A stretch of DNA of 64,000 nt. Source: Lachnospiraceae bacterium UBA7060 (GTDB lineage: Bacteria > Bacillota > Clostridia > Lachnospirales > Lachnospiraceae). Below are positions 33,575 to 43,400 of the stretch, piece by piece (position 1 is the stretch's first letter; every line of letters starts with the position of its first letter). The DNA lies in assembly GCA_002493835.1 (NCBI GenBank), contig DLAA01000132.1, forward strand, positions 21,712 to 85,711. Reading direction: 5' to 3'. The position numbers were made by a program, and so were the translations under genes. The notes under the pieces were generated by a model that was not told the origin of the DNA, did no database searches, and worked only from the letters and a program-made list of their open reading frames with translations.

Positions 33575-34756
33575 ATGAATAAGGAATTGATGGAGGCGCT
33601 GGATATTCTGGAGAGAGAAAAAGAAATCAGCAAAGAAACTCTCTTTGAGGCGATCGAGAATTCGCTGATCACTGCCTATAAGAATCATTTTGGAAAGGCG
33701 GACAATGTGAAGGTCGAGATCGATAGGGAAACCTGCGACTATTCCTGCTACGCGGAGAAAGAAGTTGTGGAGGAAGTAGAGGATCCGGTGATGCAGATTT
33801 CTCCTGAGGATGCGAAAGAGATCGATCCCACTGCTAAAGTGGGGGATATAGTCCGTATAGAGATTCAATCCAAAGAGTTTGGACGAATCGCTACCCAGAA
33901 TGCCAAGAGCGTAATCCTACAGAAGATCCGGGAGGAGGAGAGGAGCGTTATCTACAACCAGTACTTCGAAAAAGAGAAGGATGTGGTGACGGGGATTGTT
34001 CAGCGCTACATGGGTAAAAACATCTCCATTAATCTGGGTAAGGCGGACGCTATTTTAAATGAAAACGAGCAAGTGCGCACGGAGCACTTTAGGCCGACCG
34101 AGAGAATTAAGGTGTATATTCTGGAGGTGAGAAATACACCAAAGGGTCCCAGAATTTTAGTCAGCCGAACGCATCCGGAGCTTGTAAAGCGACTTTTTGA
34201 GGCTGAGGTGACAGAGATCAAGGATGGTACGGTGGAGATCATGAGTATTGCCAGGGAGGCGGGCAGCAGAACAAAGATTGCGGTGCGCTCCAACAATCCC
34301 AATGTGGATGCTGTGGGTGCCTGTGTGGGAATCAATGGTGCCAGAGTAAATTCCATCGTAGATGAGCTTTGTGGAGAGAAGATCGATATCGTAAACTGGG
34401 ATGATAATCCGGGCAATTTGATCCAGAACGCACTGTCTCCGGCAAAGATTGTGGCGGTGTTCGCCGATCCCGATGAAAAGACGGCTAAAGTGGTGGTGCC
34501 TGATTATCAGCTTTCTTTGGCCATTGGCAAAGAGGGACAAAACGCGAGGCTGGCAGCCAGACTGACAGGATATAAGATCGATATCAAGAGTGAGACTCAG
34601 GCCAAGGATGCTCCGGGTTTCCGCTATGAGGATTATATCTACGATGATGAGGAGTATGAAGAGGAATACGAGGAAGAAGAATACACCGATGGGGATTATG
34701 AGCACAATGAATATACGCAGGAGCAGGAAGTGGAAGAAAGCGGCGGGGAAGTGTAG
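33575..34756 (+). CDS. nusA: Transcription termination/antitermination factor NusA
   Basis: NusA binds RNA polymerase and modulates pausing, termination and antitermination. The 393-residue protein has the N-terminal polymerase-binding domain (MNKELMEALDILEREKEISK), an S1 domain (VVTGIVQRYMGKNISINLG), KH1 (AREAGSRTKIAVRSNNPNVD) and KH2 (SLAIGKEGQNARLAARLTGY). The C-terminus is a Glu/Asp/Tyr-rich tail of about 40 residues, typical of clostridial NusA without the AR repeats of Proteobacteria. Confidence 0.98.
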   Translation: MNKELMEALDILEREKEISKETLFEAIENSLITAYKNHFGKADNVKVEIDRETCDYSCYAEKEVVEEVEDPVMQISPEDAKEIDPTAKVGDIVRIEIQSKEFGRIATQNAKSVILQKIREEERSVIYNQYFEKEKDVVTGIVQRYMGKNISINLGKADAILNENEQVRTEHFRPTERIKVYILEVRNTPKGPRILVSRTHPELVKRLFEAEVTEIKDGTVEIMSIAREAGSRTKIAVRSNNPNVDAVGACVGINGARVNSIVDELCGEKIDIVNWDDNPGNLIQNALSPAKIVAVFADPDEKTAKVVVPDYQLSLAIGKEGQNARLAARLTGYKIDIKSETQAKDAPGFRYEDYIYDDEEYEEEYEEEEYTDGDYEHNEYTQEQEVEESGGEV

Positions 34757-34785
34757 ATCATAATTGCTCTGACATGGAGGGAAAC

Positions 34786-35076
34786 ATGGCTAAGAAGGTG
34801 TCCCTGCGCCAGTGTGTGGGCTGCGGGGAAATGAAGGATAAAAGAGAGATGATGCGCGTGTTAAAGAGCGCGGAGGGACCTGTTCTTCTGGACATGACCG
34901 GAAGAAAAAATGGCAGAGGCGCATACCTTTGTAAGAGTGAGGAATGCTTGTTGAAAGCCAGGAAAAACAGGGGATTGGAGCGGTCTTTGAAGATGCGCAT
35001 ACCGGATGAAATATACGGGAATCTGGAAAAGGAGTTTGAGGAGGGCAGGCATGAAACAGATACCGGGCAGGGATAA
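34786..35076 (+). CDS. ylxR: YlxR family RNA-binding protein
   Basis: YlxR (RnpM) proteins bind RNA and have been linked to RNase P regulation. The 96-residue protein has the signature LRQCVGCGEMKDKREMMRVL and the later NGRGAYLCKSEECL. GGAGGG at 34776-34781 selects the ATG at 34786 over one at 34774. It overlaps the next gene by 26 bases, as often seen with ylxQ. Confidence 0.93.
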   Translation: MAKKVSLRQCVGCGEMKDKREMMRVLKSAEGPVLLDMTGRKNGRGAYLCKSEECLLKARKNRGLERSLKMRIPDEIYGNLEKEFEEGRHETDTGQG

Positions 35077-35374
35077 GGTTCTGTCTATGCTGGGACTCGC
35101 CGCACGCTCCAGAAATGTTGTCAGTGGCGGATTTGCAACGGAACAGGCGGTGAGGAGCAGAAAAGCGGGCCTGGTCATTATAGCTGAGGATGCGTCGGGT
35201 AATACCAGAAAAAAGTATAGCAACATGTGTGATTTCTATAGTGTTCCCTATGCGTTCTATGGGACGAAGGATCTGCTGGGACATTCCATGGGCAAGGAGG
35301 AGAGATCGGTTCTTGCGGTGACAGATGAGGGATTTGCAAATTCAATACGGAAGCATTTGAAGGATTCGAAATAG
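35051..35374 (+). CDS. ylxQ: L7Ae-like ribosome-associated protein YlxQ
   Basis: YlxQ is a small L7Ae/L30e-fold protein that binds kink-turn RNA. The 107-residue protein shows KVLSMLGLAARSRNVVSGGF, a GLVIIAEDASGNTRKK helix-strand and a late LGHSMGKEERSVLAVTDEGF. The frame extends upstream to 35006, but GAGGGCAGG fits the ATG at 35051, inside the end of ylxR. Confidence 0.93.
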   Translation: MKQIPGRDKVLSMLGLAARSRNVVSGGFATEQAVRSRKAGLVIIAEDASGNTRKKYSNMCDFYSVPYAFYGTKDLLGHSMGKEERSVLAVTDEGFANSIRKHLKDSK

Positions 35375-35389
35375 TTGGAGGTAGTGAGT

Positions 35390-38269
35390 ATGGCGAAGAT
35401 GAAAGTACATGAGCTGGCAAAAGAGGTAGATAGGAAGAGCAAGGAGCTGATCGACTTTCTGCAGGCTAAAGGATATGAGGTAAAAGTGGCGCAGAGTTCC
35501 ATCGAAGATGATGCGATCGCTTTGGTGAGAAAGGAATTTGGTGCCCAGGGGCAGACAGAAGACAAAATTGCTGTGAAAGAGCCAGCTGTTCAGGCGGAAA
35601 AGCCAAAGAAGGAGTCCCCGGGGAAGGAAAATTCGGAGCAAAGACCTGCTGCGAAGGGAGAGAAGGCACCTGAAAAAGCAGGGAAAACGGAGCAGCCCAA
35701 GAAGAAAAGAATCATCTTCGTGAGTAATCCACATAATTCCAAAATGGGGGGAAGGCAGAACCAGAGTACGGGAGGGGGTCAGAATAAAGGCGGAAGCAGG
35801 CCAGTCTCAAACGGTGCTCGTCCAGTGCAGCCCCAGAATGTGCCTCATAAAATCGTACGTCCTACTCAGAAGCCGATTCCTGTAACGGCAGAACCTTACG
35901 ATGTCAGGCAGAAACAGCAGCAGGAGAGACGTCTGGAACAGCGTCAGCAGGAAAAATTAAACAGAGAAAAAAGAGAGAACCGGGAGAACAAAGAGAACCG
36001 GGAAAATAAAGAAAATTGGGAAAATAAAGAAAATCGGGAAAATAAAGAGAACCGGGAAAATAAAGTAAATAGAGACAATAACAAAAATAAAAACATGGCA
36101 GCTGGCAGCAAACTGGCAGCCGGACAGGAGAAGGCAGGCAGTGCAGGAGAAAATCGCAGACCTGAGGGCCAGGGCAGGCCGAATTATAACGGTGGTCAAG
36201 GTGATCGCAGGAGTGGCAGCGCTCCCTTCGCTGGCGGCAGGAATGGTGGAAATAGTGAACGTCCTCAGAGAGGAAATGGCGGATCGGACAATCGATTTAA
36301 GAAAAATAACGGTCCAAAGGACTTTATCGCTGAGGCGCCCGGCAAGGATGCGGAGAAGCACAGGGATGACGAGAAGCGCAGGGCAAATCAGGAAAGGGAT
36401 AAACGATCCAGGAAGGATCATATTTACGAGGAGGATGAGACGGCGATAAAGAACCGCAACAAAGCAGGACGCTTTATTAAACCTGAAAAGAAGCCTGAAG
36501 AGTCCAAGGAGGAACAGATCAAGGTAATCACAATTCCGGAGACGCTGACAATCAAGGATCTGGCTGATAAGATGAAGATTCAGCCTTCCGTGATCATTAA
36601 AAAGCTTTTCTTGCAAGGGCAGGTCGTGACTTTAAATTCTGATATTAGTTTTGAAGATGCGGAGAATATTGCTATCGAATATGAAATTATCTGTGAGAAG
36701 GAAGTCAAGGTGGATGTGATCGAAGAGCTTCTTCGCGAGGAGGAGGAAGATGCCTCCACGATGGTGGCGCGCCCGCCGGTTATCTGTGTTATGGGCCATG
36801 TAGATCATGGTAAAACGTCCCTTTTGGATGCGATCCGCAAGACGAATGTGACAGATAAGGAGGCAGGCGGCATTACCCAGGCTATTGGTGCATATACTGT
36901 CGGCGTCAAAGGACAGAGCATAACCTTTTTGGATACACCCGGCCATGAAGCATTTACGGCCATGCGTATGCGGGGCGCTAACTCTACGGATATTGCTGTG
37001 CTTGTTGTGGCAGCCGATGACGGCGTAATGCCCCAGACGGTGGAAGCGATCAACCACGCTAAGGCAGCAGGTATTGAAATTATTGTAGCAGTCAACAAGA
37101 TCGATAAACCGAATGCCAATATAGACCGTGTGAAGCAGGAGATGACAGAATATGAATTGATTCCGGTAGATTGGGGCGGATCAACGGAATTTGTGCCGGT
37201 ATCTGCAAAATCGGGTGAAGGCATTGAGACGCTTTTGGAGACAATTCTGATTACTGCTGAGATTCTGGAGCTCAAGGCGAATCCGAACAGAAATGCGAGA
37301 GGGCTGGTGATCGAGGCGGAGCTTGACAAAGGAAGAGGGCCTGTGGCAACAGTTCTGGTTCAGAAAGGCACGCTTCATGTAGGAGATTTTATTTCTGCAG
37401 GGGCAAGTCACGGCAAGGTACGTGCCATGATTGACGATAAGGGCAGACGTGTGAAGGAGGCGAAGCCTTCTACTCCGGTGGAGATTTTGGGCTTATCGGA
37501 TGTGCCAAGTGCAGGCGAGGTATTTATTGTCCATGAAAACGATAAGAGTGCGAAATCTTATGCGGAAACCTACATGGCACAGCATAAAGAGGAGATGCTT
37601 GCGGATACTAAGACAAAGATGTCTCTGGATGATCTGTTCAATCAGATTCAGGAGGGCAATTTGAAGGAGTTGAATCTGATTGTCAAGGCGGATGTACAGG
37701 GCAGTGTGGAGGCTTTAAAGCAGAGCCTGGTGAAGCTGTCCAACGAGGAGGTTGTGGTAAAGTGCATCCACGGCGGTGTGGGTGCAATCAACGAATCGGA
37801 CGTATCTTTGGCCTCCGCGTCGTCGGCTATTATTATTGGGTTCAATGTACGGCCGGATGCTACGGCAAAAACTGTAGCAGAGCGCGAAGGTGTGGATGTA
37901 CGGCTCTATAAAGTGATTTATCAGGCCATTGAGGATATTGAGGCGGCTATGAAGGGAATGCTGGACCCGATATTCGAGGAGAAAGTGATCGGTCATGCGG
38001 AGGTGCGCCAGATCTTCAAGGCTTCCGCGATCGGTAATATTGCAGGCTCCTATGTGCTTGACGGTGAGTTCCAGAGAAATTGCAAGATCCGTATTCGCAG
38101 AGGCGATGAACAGATTTACGAGGGTGAACTTGCATCGTTGAAACGGTTTAAGGACGATGTAAAAGAAGTGAAGGCTGGTTTTGAGTGCGGTTTGGTATTT
38201 GAAGGCTTTGACAAGATGCAGGAGCTTGACATTGTGGAGGCCTACATTATGGTTGAGGTGCCGAGATAA
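35390..38269 (+). CDS. infB: Translation initiation factor IF-2
   Basis: IF-2 is the GTPase that places initiator tRNA on the ribosome. The 959-residue protein starts with an IF2_N domain ([20 protein letters not shown]), has a long polar, low-complexity region (about 60-370) including an Asn-Arg-Glu-Asn-Lys repeat tract, a second IF2_N domain ([20 protein letters not shown]) and the G domain with GHVDHGKT at 469-476, DTPGHEAF and [13 protein letters not shown] at 35377-35381 selects the ATG at 35390; TTG at 35375 is only in frame by chance. Confidence 0.97.
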   Translation: MAKMKVHELAKEVDRKSKELIDFLQAKGYEVKVAQSSIEDDAIALVRKEFGAQGQTEDKIAVKEPAVQAEKPKKESPGKENSEQRPAAKGEKAPEKAGKTEQPKKKRIIFVSNPHNSKMGGRQNQSTGGGQNKGGSRPVSNGARPVQPQNVPHKIVRPTQKPIPVTAEPYDVRQKQQQERRLEQRQQEKLNREKRENRENKENRENKENWENKENRENKENRENKVNRDNNKNKNMAAGSKLAAGQEKAGSAGENRRPEGQGRPNYNGGQGDRRSGSAPFAGGRNGGNSERPQRGNGGSDNRFKKNNGPKDFIAEAPGKDAEKHRDDEKRRANQERDKRSRKDHIYEEDETAIKNRNKAGRFIKPEKKPEESKEEQIKVITIPETLTIKDLADKMKIQPSVIIKKLFLQGQVVTLNSDISFEDAENIAIEYEIICEKEVKVDVIEELLREEEEDASTMVARPPVICVMGHVDHGKTSLLDAIRKTNVTDKEAGGITQAIGAYTVGVKGQSITFLDTPGHEAFTAMRMRGANSTDIAVLVVAADDGVMPQTVEAINHAKAAGIEIIVAVNKIDKPNANIDRVKQEMTEYELIPVDWGGSTEFVPVSAKSGEGIETLLETILITAEILELKANPNRNARGLVIEAELDKGRGPVATVLVQKGTLHVGDFISAGASHGKVRAMIDDKGRRVKEAKPSTPVEILGLSDVPSAGEVFIVHENDKSAKSYAETYMAQHKEEMLADTKTKMSLDDLFNQIQEGNLKELNLIVKADVQGSVEALKQSLVKLSNEEVVVKCIHGGVGAINESDVSLASASSAIIIGFNVRPDATAKTVAEREGVDVRLYKVIYQAIEDIEAAMKGMLDPIFEEKVIGHAEVRQIFKASAIGNIAGSYVLDGEFQRNCKIRIRRGDEQIYEGELASLKRFKDDVKEVKAGFECGLVFEGFDKMQELDIVEAYIMVEVPR
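35974..36066 (+). repeat. Short tandem repeats in infB encoding NRENKE-type units
   Basis: The tract encodes repeated ENRENK and ENWENK units, with DNA units built from GAGAACCGGG and AAAATAAAGA-type words of about 15-18 bases. It lies in the unstructured linker of IF-2 and is likely to vary in length between strains. Confidence 0.75.
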
Positions 38270-38304
38270 ACAGGTTCAGATGGTACTCTGTATGGAGGAT
38301 GACT

Positions 38305-38709
38305 ATGAGGAAAAATAGTGTCAAAAATACCCGCATCAATGGGGAAGTACAACGTGTGTTGGCTGAGATCATAAGAAGTGAGATCAAGGATCCCAGAATC
38401 GCGTTCATGACATCGGTGGTGTCAGTGGAGGTCGCACCGGATTTAAAGACCTGCAAAGCGTGGATCAGCGTGCTTGGCGATGAGAAGGCACAGGCGGATA
38501 CTCTTGCAGGGCTTAAGAGCGCGGAGGGATATATCCGCGGGCAACTGGCGCGTACTATCAATTTGCGAAATACGCCTCAGATTCATTTTATTATGGATCA
38601 GTCCATCGCCTATGGGGTGAATATGTCGAAGCGAATCGAGGAAGTGACAGCGGCTGACAGGGAAGCGGCCGAAATAAATAAGGGGAAGGAAAATGAAGAG
38701 GATCAGTGA
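38305..38709 (+). CDS. rbfA: Ribosome-binding factor A
   Basis: RbfA is a KH-like factor for 30S maturation and 16S rRNA 5' processing. The 134-residue protein shows INGEVQRVLAEIIRSEIKDP, VSVEVAPDLKTCKAWISVLG and LRNTPQIHFIMDQSIAYG. An ATG at 38299 lies directly against GGAGG and is too close, so I chose 38305. The acidic tail overlaps the next gene by 17 bases. Confidence 0.95.
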   Translation: MRKNSVKNTRINGEVQRVLAEIIRSEIKDPRIAFMTSVVSVEVAPDLKTCKAWISVLGDEKAQADTLAGLKSAEGYIRGQLARTINLRNTPQIHFIMDQSIAYGVNMSKRIEEVTAADREAAEINKGKENEEDQ

Positions 38710-39655
38710 ATTAAAAGACGCAAAGAAGGTAGCGATCAGCGGCCATGTGAGACCTGACGGAGACTGTGTCTGTTCTGTCATGGCGCTGTACCGCTATCTG
38801 CGTAAGGAACTGCCAAAGGCAAAGGTTGACGTCTATCTGGAAGAACCGTCGGCTGTCTTTCAGGTCCTGGAGGGAATCAATGAGATTAAATCAGAGTTTA
38901 ATAATGAGGATGTTTACGATGTTTTCTTTGCATTGGACTGTAATGAGGAGCGTTTGGGTGATGCTTTACCTATTTTCCGCAAGGCCCGTAAGCGTATAAA
39001 CATCGATCATCACGTCAGCAATACAGGCTGTGGAGATGTGAATGTGATTGAACCGGAGAGAAGTTCTACCGCGGAACTGCTTTATGATTTGATGGAACCG
39101 GAGCTTATTGATGAGGAAATTGCAAAGGCTGTCTACATAGGTATCGCTCATGACACAGGCGTGTTCCGTTATTCCAACACATCGCCGCATACACTGCAGA
39201 TAGCCGCAGAACTACTTAAATATGGATTTGATTTTTCTTCACTGATAGAAAAGACATTTTTTGAGAAGACATATCTACAGACACAGATTATGGGGAGGGC
39301 CATCCTGGAGAGTATGCGGTTCATGGATGACAGATGCATTGTCAGTGTAGTTACCAAGCGCATGATGGAGTTCTATCAGGTGGGACCAAAGGATCTGGAT
39401 GGTATTGTAAATCAACTGCAGGGTGTCAAAGGGGTGGACTGTGCTATTTTTATGTATGAGATAGGTACTTTGGAATATAAGGTGAGCATGCGTTCTAATG
39501 GCCGGGTAAATGTGGCACAGGTAGCTGTTAAGTTCGGCGGCGGCGGTCATGTGCGGGCCGCAGGCTGTACGATGAACGGGACATACCATGACAATATCAA
39601 CAACATTTCAAAGGAAATTGCGCCCCAGCTGAAACAGGCGCAGAGACAGGCATAG
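38693..39655 (+). CDS. nrnA: Bifunctional oligoribonuclease/pAp phosphatase NrnA (DHH family)
   Basis: NrnA degrades short oligoribonucleotides and dephosphorylates pAp. The DHH signature is at residues 105-107 (IDHHVSN), preceded by GHVRPDGDCVCSVMAL and an ALDCNEERLGD motif, and followed by the DHHA1 RNA-binding motif GGGGHVRAAG. 320 residues, standard length. It lies between rbfA and truB, the usual order in Clostridia. Confidence 0.95.
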   Translation: MKRISELKDAKKVAISGHVRPDGDCVCSVMALYRYLRKELPKAKVDVYLEEPSAVFQVLEGINEIKSEFNNEDVYDVFFALDCNEERLGDALPIFRKARKRINIDHHVSNTGCGDVNVIEPERSSTAELLYDLMEPELIDEEIAKAVYIGIAHDTGVFRYSNTSPHTLQIAAELLKYGFDFSSLIEKTFFEKTYLQTQIMGRAILESMRFMDDRCIVSVVTKRMMEFYQVGPKDLDGIVNQLQGVKGVDCAIFMYEIGTLEYKVSMRSNGRVNVAQVAVKFGGGGHVRAAGCTMNGTYHDNINNISKEIAPQLKQAQRQA

Positions 39656-39672
39656 AAAGAGACAGGACATTA

Positions 39673-40581
39673 ATGTATAATGGGATCATGAATGTTTATA
39701 AGGAGGCGGGCTATACGTCACATGATGTGGTGGCGAAGCTTCGGGGTATTTGTAAACAGAAGAAAATAGGGCATACAGGGACACTCGATCCGGATGCGGT
39801 CGGCGTGCTTCCTGTATGTTTTGGTTCAGGCACGAAATTGTGTGATATGCTCACAGACTGGGACAAGGAGTATATTGCTGTGCTGCGGCTCGGAGTGGTG
39901 ACGGACACGCAGGATTTGACAGGACAGGTGTTATGGGAAGCCGCGCCGGAGGTGCTGGAGGCACTTACAAAAGAGCAGATACGAAGCGGATTCATGCATT
40001 TTCTCGGTGATTATGATCAGGTTCCACCGATGTATTCCGCCCTAAAAGTGGATGGCAAAAAACTCTATGAGCTCGCTAGAGCGGGAAAGGAAGTGGAGCG
40101 GAAGCCGCGTTTAGTGAAAATTAAGGAACTGGAGATTTTGAAAATGGAGCCCCCATCAGTGTGTTTTCGAGTGGTCTGCTCCAAGGGGACTTACATCAGG
40201 ACGCTCTGCCACGATATCGGCGACAGACTTGGCTGCGGCGGAGCCATGGAGGCACTCACCAGAACCAGGGTGGGGATTTTTGGCGTGGGAGATGCACTTT
40301 TGCTTTCTGAGATTGAGAGACTGCGCGATGAAGGAGAAATATCAAGTGTTATCATTCCGCCTGACGCGGTGTTCGGAGAGTACCGGGCAGTGGAAGTTTC
40401 CGCGGAGGGGAAGCGTTTATTGGAAAATGGAAACAAGCTTCCAGTAGAAATGCTTATAGAAGGCGGAAATCTGTGTGAAGAAGAGCGGCTGCGGATGTAC
40501 GACAGAGCGGGAAGATTTTATGGAATTTATCAGTATCACGCGAAGGGGAAAGAGGCAAGGCCTGTTAAAATGTTTCTATGA
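39673..40581 (+). CDS. truB: tRNA pseudouridine-55 synthase TruB
   Basis: TruB makes pseudouridine 55 in the T-loop of tRNAs. The catalytic Asp39 is in GHTGTLDPDAVGVLPV. Further signatures include YEYIAVLRLG-like (here YIAVLRLGVVTDTQDLTG), VPPMYSALKVDGKKLYELAR and VVCSKGTYIRTLCHDIGDRL. 302 residues with a C-terminal extension typical of the Firmicute enzymes. ribF follows. Confidence 0.97.
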   Translation: MYNGIMNVYKEAGYTSHDVVAKLRGICKQKKIGHTGTLDPDAVGVLPVCFGSGTKLCDMLTDWDKEYIAVLRLGVVTDTQDLTGQVLWEAAPEVLEALTKEQIRSGFMHFLGDYDQVPPMYSALKVDGKKLYELARAGKEVERKPRLVKIKELEILKMEPPSVCFRVVCSKGTYIRTLCHDIGDRLGCGGAMEALTRTRVGIFGVGDALLLSEIERLRDEGEISSVIIPPDAVFGEYRAVEVSAEGKRLLENGNKLPVEMLIEGGNLCEEERLRMYDRAGRFYGIYQYHAKGKEARPVKMFL

Positions 40582-40649
40582 GAAAGAATTAGGAATCAAA
40601 TGTGGACATGCTTTTTGTGGGCAGGCGGAATGGAAGTGGAATAAGAGAC

Positions 40650-41558
40650 ATGCTGATTATAGAAAATACCACAGAATTTCATTTAGAAAACAGAAGTGCC
40701 GTGGCGCTGGGAAAGTTTGACGGCATCCATCTGGGTCACAGAAAACTTCTTGAGAAGGTGATGGAACAAAAAAAACAGGGACTATCGGCGGTAGTGTTTA
40801 CCTTTGATGCGTCGGCGGCCTCTTTCTTTGGCGGGGAGACCAGGGAATTGTCCACCAAAGAGGAAAAGCGGAAGGTTTTTTCAAAGATGGGGATCGATGT
40901 GTTGATTGAATTTCCCTTAAATCGGGAGACGGCGGCCACAGAGCCGGAGAATTTTGTGTCCCGCTATCTGGCGGGGCAGATGGCGACTGCCTATCTCTGT
41001 GCCGGGGCAGACCTCTCTTTCGGAAAGGGAGGGGCAGGGAACTATGCGCTTCTTGCGGCATATGCTGATATCTTTGGCTATGAGGTGGAGTTGATCGACA
41101 AGGTTCAGCTGGACGGGGAGGAGGTCAGCTCCACCAGAGTGCGGAAAGCAGTTCGTGAGGGCAAGATGGAGGATGTCAGCCGCATGCTCGGCACGCCCTA
41201 CAGTGTCAGCGGCAGTGTTGTGCATGGCAGGGCGCTGGGCCGCAGGCTGGGTATGCCTACCGCAAATCTTGTGCCGGAGGAGGGGAAGCTTTTGCCGCCA
41301 AACGGCGTTTACTACTCCCGTGCATTTGTGGACGGAAAAAGATACCGCGGTATCTCCAATGTAGGATATAAGCCTACGGTTTCTGATGAGATGCTTATGG
41401 GGGTAGAAACCTATCTCTACGATTTTGAGGGAGAGATTTACGACCACAATATCAGTGTGGAACTGCTTTCTTTCCGCAGGGCGGAGCAGACTTTTGACAG
41501 TGTGGAGGCGCTGCGGCGGCAGATTGCAGAGGATGTGGAGGCAGGAAGAAACTTTTAA
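40650..41558 (+). CDS. ribF: Riboflavin kinase/FAD synthetase RibF
   Basis: RibF converts riboflavin to FMN and then FAD. The N-terminal adenylyltransferase domain shows AVALGKFDGIHLGHRKLL and EEVSSTRVRKAVREGKME; the C-terminal riboflavin kinase domain shows VVHGRALGRRLGMPTANL and NGVYYSRAFVDGKRYRGISN. An upstream GTG (40602) gives a longer form without family support, so I chose the ATG at 40650 (302 residues). No FMN riboswitch is visible. Confidence 0.94.
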   Translation: MLIIENTTEFHLENRSAVALGKFDGIHLGHRKLLEKVMEQKKQGLSAVVFTFDASAASFFGGETRELSTKEEKRKVFSKMGIDVLIEFPLNRETAATEPENFVSRYLAGQMATAYLCAGADLSFGKGGAGNYALLAAYADIFGYEVELIDKVQLDGEEVSSTRVRKAVREGKMEDVSRMLGTPYSVSGSVVHGRALGRRLGMPTANLVPEEGKLLPPNGVYYSRAFVDGKRYRGISNVGYKPTVSDEMLMGVETYLYDFEGEIYDHNISVELLSFRRAEQTFDSVEALRRQIAEDVEAGRNF

Positions 41559-41582
41559 AAAGTCTTTTTTTGTCGTAAGGGC

Positions 41583-41611
41583 TTGTAAGAGTTTTTCTTT
41601 TCAGATACAAT
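41583..41611 (+). promoter_or_regulatory. Promoter for the Na/phosphate transporter gene
   Basis: TTGTAA (41583-41588), a 17-base spacer and TACAAT (41606-41611). It lies just after the end of ribF. Confidence 0.65.
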
Positions 41612-41623
41612 AGTACCGTATAG

Positions 41624-41647
41624 CTTTTCAACTTTTCAACTTTTCAA
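41624..41647 (+). repeat. Three tandem copies of CTTTTCAA in the transporter leader
   Basis: Exact 8-base units at 41624-41631, 41632-41639 and 41640-41647, starting about six bases after the expected transcription start and ending about 36 bases before the ATG. Confidence 0.9.
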
Positions 41648-41683
41648 CGGGGAAAAGAACGAAGGAAGGAAATCTGAAGCGAT

Positions 41684-43318
41684 ATGAATCCATCTATTAT
41701 TCTTTCCATGGCGGGCGGCCTGGGTCTGTTTTTGTATGGTATGCGCATTATGAGCGACAGCATCGAGATGGTTGCCGGCGCGAAGCTGCGAGGCATTTTA
41801 GAGCGGTTGACGACCAATCGCTTTATGGCGATTTTGGTAGGTGTATTCTTTACGGCGGTAATCCAATCCTCGTCGGCTTGTACAGTCATGGTAGTCAGTT
41901 TTGTAAATTCAGGTTTGATGACGCTTACGCAGGCGGCGGGTGTAATCTTTGGCGCAAATATCGGTACTACGGTGACAGCGCTCCTTGTTTCCTTCAAGCT
42001 GGAGAAAGCGGCCCCAGTGATTCTGCTTCTCGGCGTTCTTATTCTCATGTTTGTCAAGAAACAGAAAATTTCCCGGTGGGGAGAGGTTATTATCGGATTC
42101 GGTGTTCTTTTTATGGGACTTAGCACGATGTCAGGTGCCATGGCAGGTATGAAGGATTCCCCTGCAGTTTTACATATGTTTGCTTCGCTTCAGTCGCCGC
42201 TTCTGGCGGTTCTTTTGGGCACGGTGCTCACAGCAGTGATTCAGAGCTCTTCGGTGACAGTCAGTATTATGGTGCTTCTGGCCAATCAGGGCCTGATGAG
42301 TATGGATATCGGCATGTTTATCATTCTGGGGTGTAATATTGGTGCTTGCACATCTGCGCTTCTCGCTTCTTTGAGCGGGAAAAAGGATGCGAAGAGAGCG
42401 GCGATGATACATCTTGTATTCAATGTGATAGGTACAGTAATAGTTTACCTCATATTTACTTTGGCGGTGGAAGAGATTGTAGCCTGTCTTACATTTCTAG
42501 CCCACGGCGATGCGGGCCGTGTAATTGCATACGCCCATATCTTGATCAAGGTGTTCCAGGTGATCATTATGATGCCGTTTATCAGGCAGATTGTTAAGCT
42601 TACATATTTGCTCGTGCCGGGTGATGACAAGAAGATTGGTTATCGGGACAGCTATCAGCTGAAATATATTGGCGAGAAGGTGGTTTTAAACCCAGCCACG
42701 GCTGTGGTGGAGGTTATCAAGGAGCTGGACCGAATGGGATCTCTTGCGGATGAGAATTTAAACCGGGCGATGAATGCGCTTGTTACGCTTGACAGGGAAG
42801 AGATGAATGAGGTCTATGAGGTCGAAAAAAATATTGATTTCCTCAGCCATGCTATCACTAATTATCTCGTGAAAATCAATCAGACAACTCTGCCAATTGA
42901 GGATCTGAAAAGTATTGGTGCTCTTTTTCATGTAGTCAACGACATTGAGAGAATTGGGGATCACGCGGAGAACATTGTGGACGCAGCGGTGCAGAGAGAA
43001 AAAACAGGTGTAAGTTTTTCCAAGGCGGCGCAGCGGGAGCTGGGTGAGATGATGGATATGGTCAATACCATTCTGCGGTTCTCTTTTGAGATGTTCGTTA
43101 AGAGTACGGAGGAGCATGTGGAAGATATCAGGAATCTAGAGGAAGCGATAGACGAGAAGGAGAAGGAACTGCAGCAGAGACATATCGAGCGGCTTTCCAA
43201 TAATGAGTGTACGCCGGAAGCGGGGGCTATGTTCTCAGATATTGTGTCTGGACTTGAGAGAGTGGCGGATCACGCAACCAATATTGCTTTTGCAAACAGT
43301 TATTTTGAGCCAAATTAG
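41684..43318 (+). CDS. Na/Pi cotransporter family protein with PhoU-like domain
   Basis: The 544-residue protein imports or exports phosphate with sodium (NptA/YjbB type). The two inverted transport repeats show QSSSACTVMVVSFVNSGLMT and QSSSVTVSIMVLLANQGLMS, the conserved QSSS motifs. After about residue 330 a cytoplasmic helical PhoU-like domain follows (LFHVVNDIERIGDHAENIVD, VSGLERVADHATNIA). It has its own promoter. Confidence 0.94.
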   Translation: MNPSIILSMAGGLGLFLYGMRIMSDSIEMVAGAKLRGILERLTTNRFMAILVGVFFTAVIQSSSACTVMVVSFVNSGLMTLTQAAGVIFGANIGTTVTALLVSFKLEKAAPVILLLGVLILMFVKKQKISRWGEVIIGFGVLFMGLSTMSGAMAGMKDSPAVLHMFASLQSPLLAVLLGTVLTAVIQSSSVTVSIMVLLANQGLMSMDIGMFIILGCNIGACTSALLASLSGKKDAKRAAMIHLVFNVIGTVIVYLIFTLAVEEIVACLTFLAHGDAGRVIAYAHILIKVFQVIIMMPFIRQIVKLTYLLVPGDDKKIGYRDSYQLKYIGEKVVLNPATAVVEVIKELDRMGSLADENLNRAMNALVTLDREEMNEVYEVEKNIDFLSHAITNYLVKINQTTLPIEDLKSIGALFHVVNDIERIGDHAENIVDAAVQREKTGVSFSKAAQRELGEMMDMVNTILRFSFEMFVKSTEEHVEDIRNLEEAIDEKEKELQQRHIERLSNNECTPEAGAMFSDIVSGLERVADHATNIAFANSYFEPN

Positions 43319-43400
43319 TATGATCCAACATTAGGCTTATTAAAGGGGATCGTACGAGAGGGGGAGACGGCGGATTATATGGAGAGGAGCCGGTTCCAAA

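Noticed and set aside
40602..40649. N-terminal extension of RibF from a GTG
   Set aside because: The added residues have no family support; the ATG at 40650 gives the normal RibF N-terminus.
40582..40649. FMN riboswitch upstream of ribF
   Set aside because: The gap between truB and ribF is too short and lacks the conserved RFN element segments.
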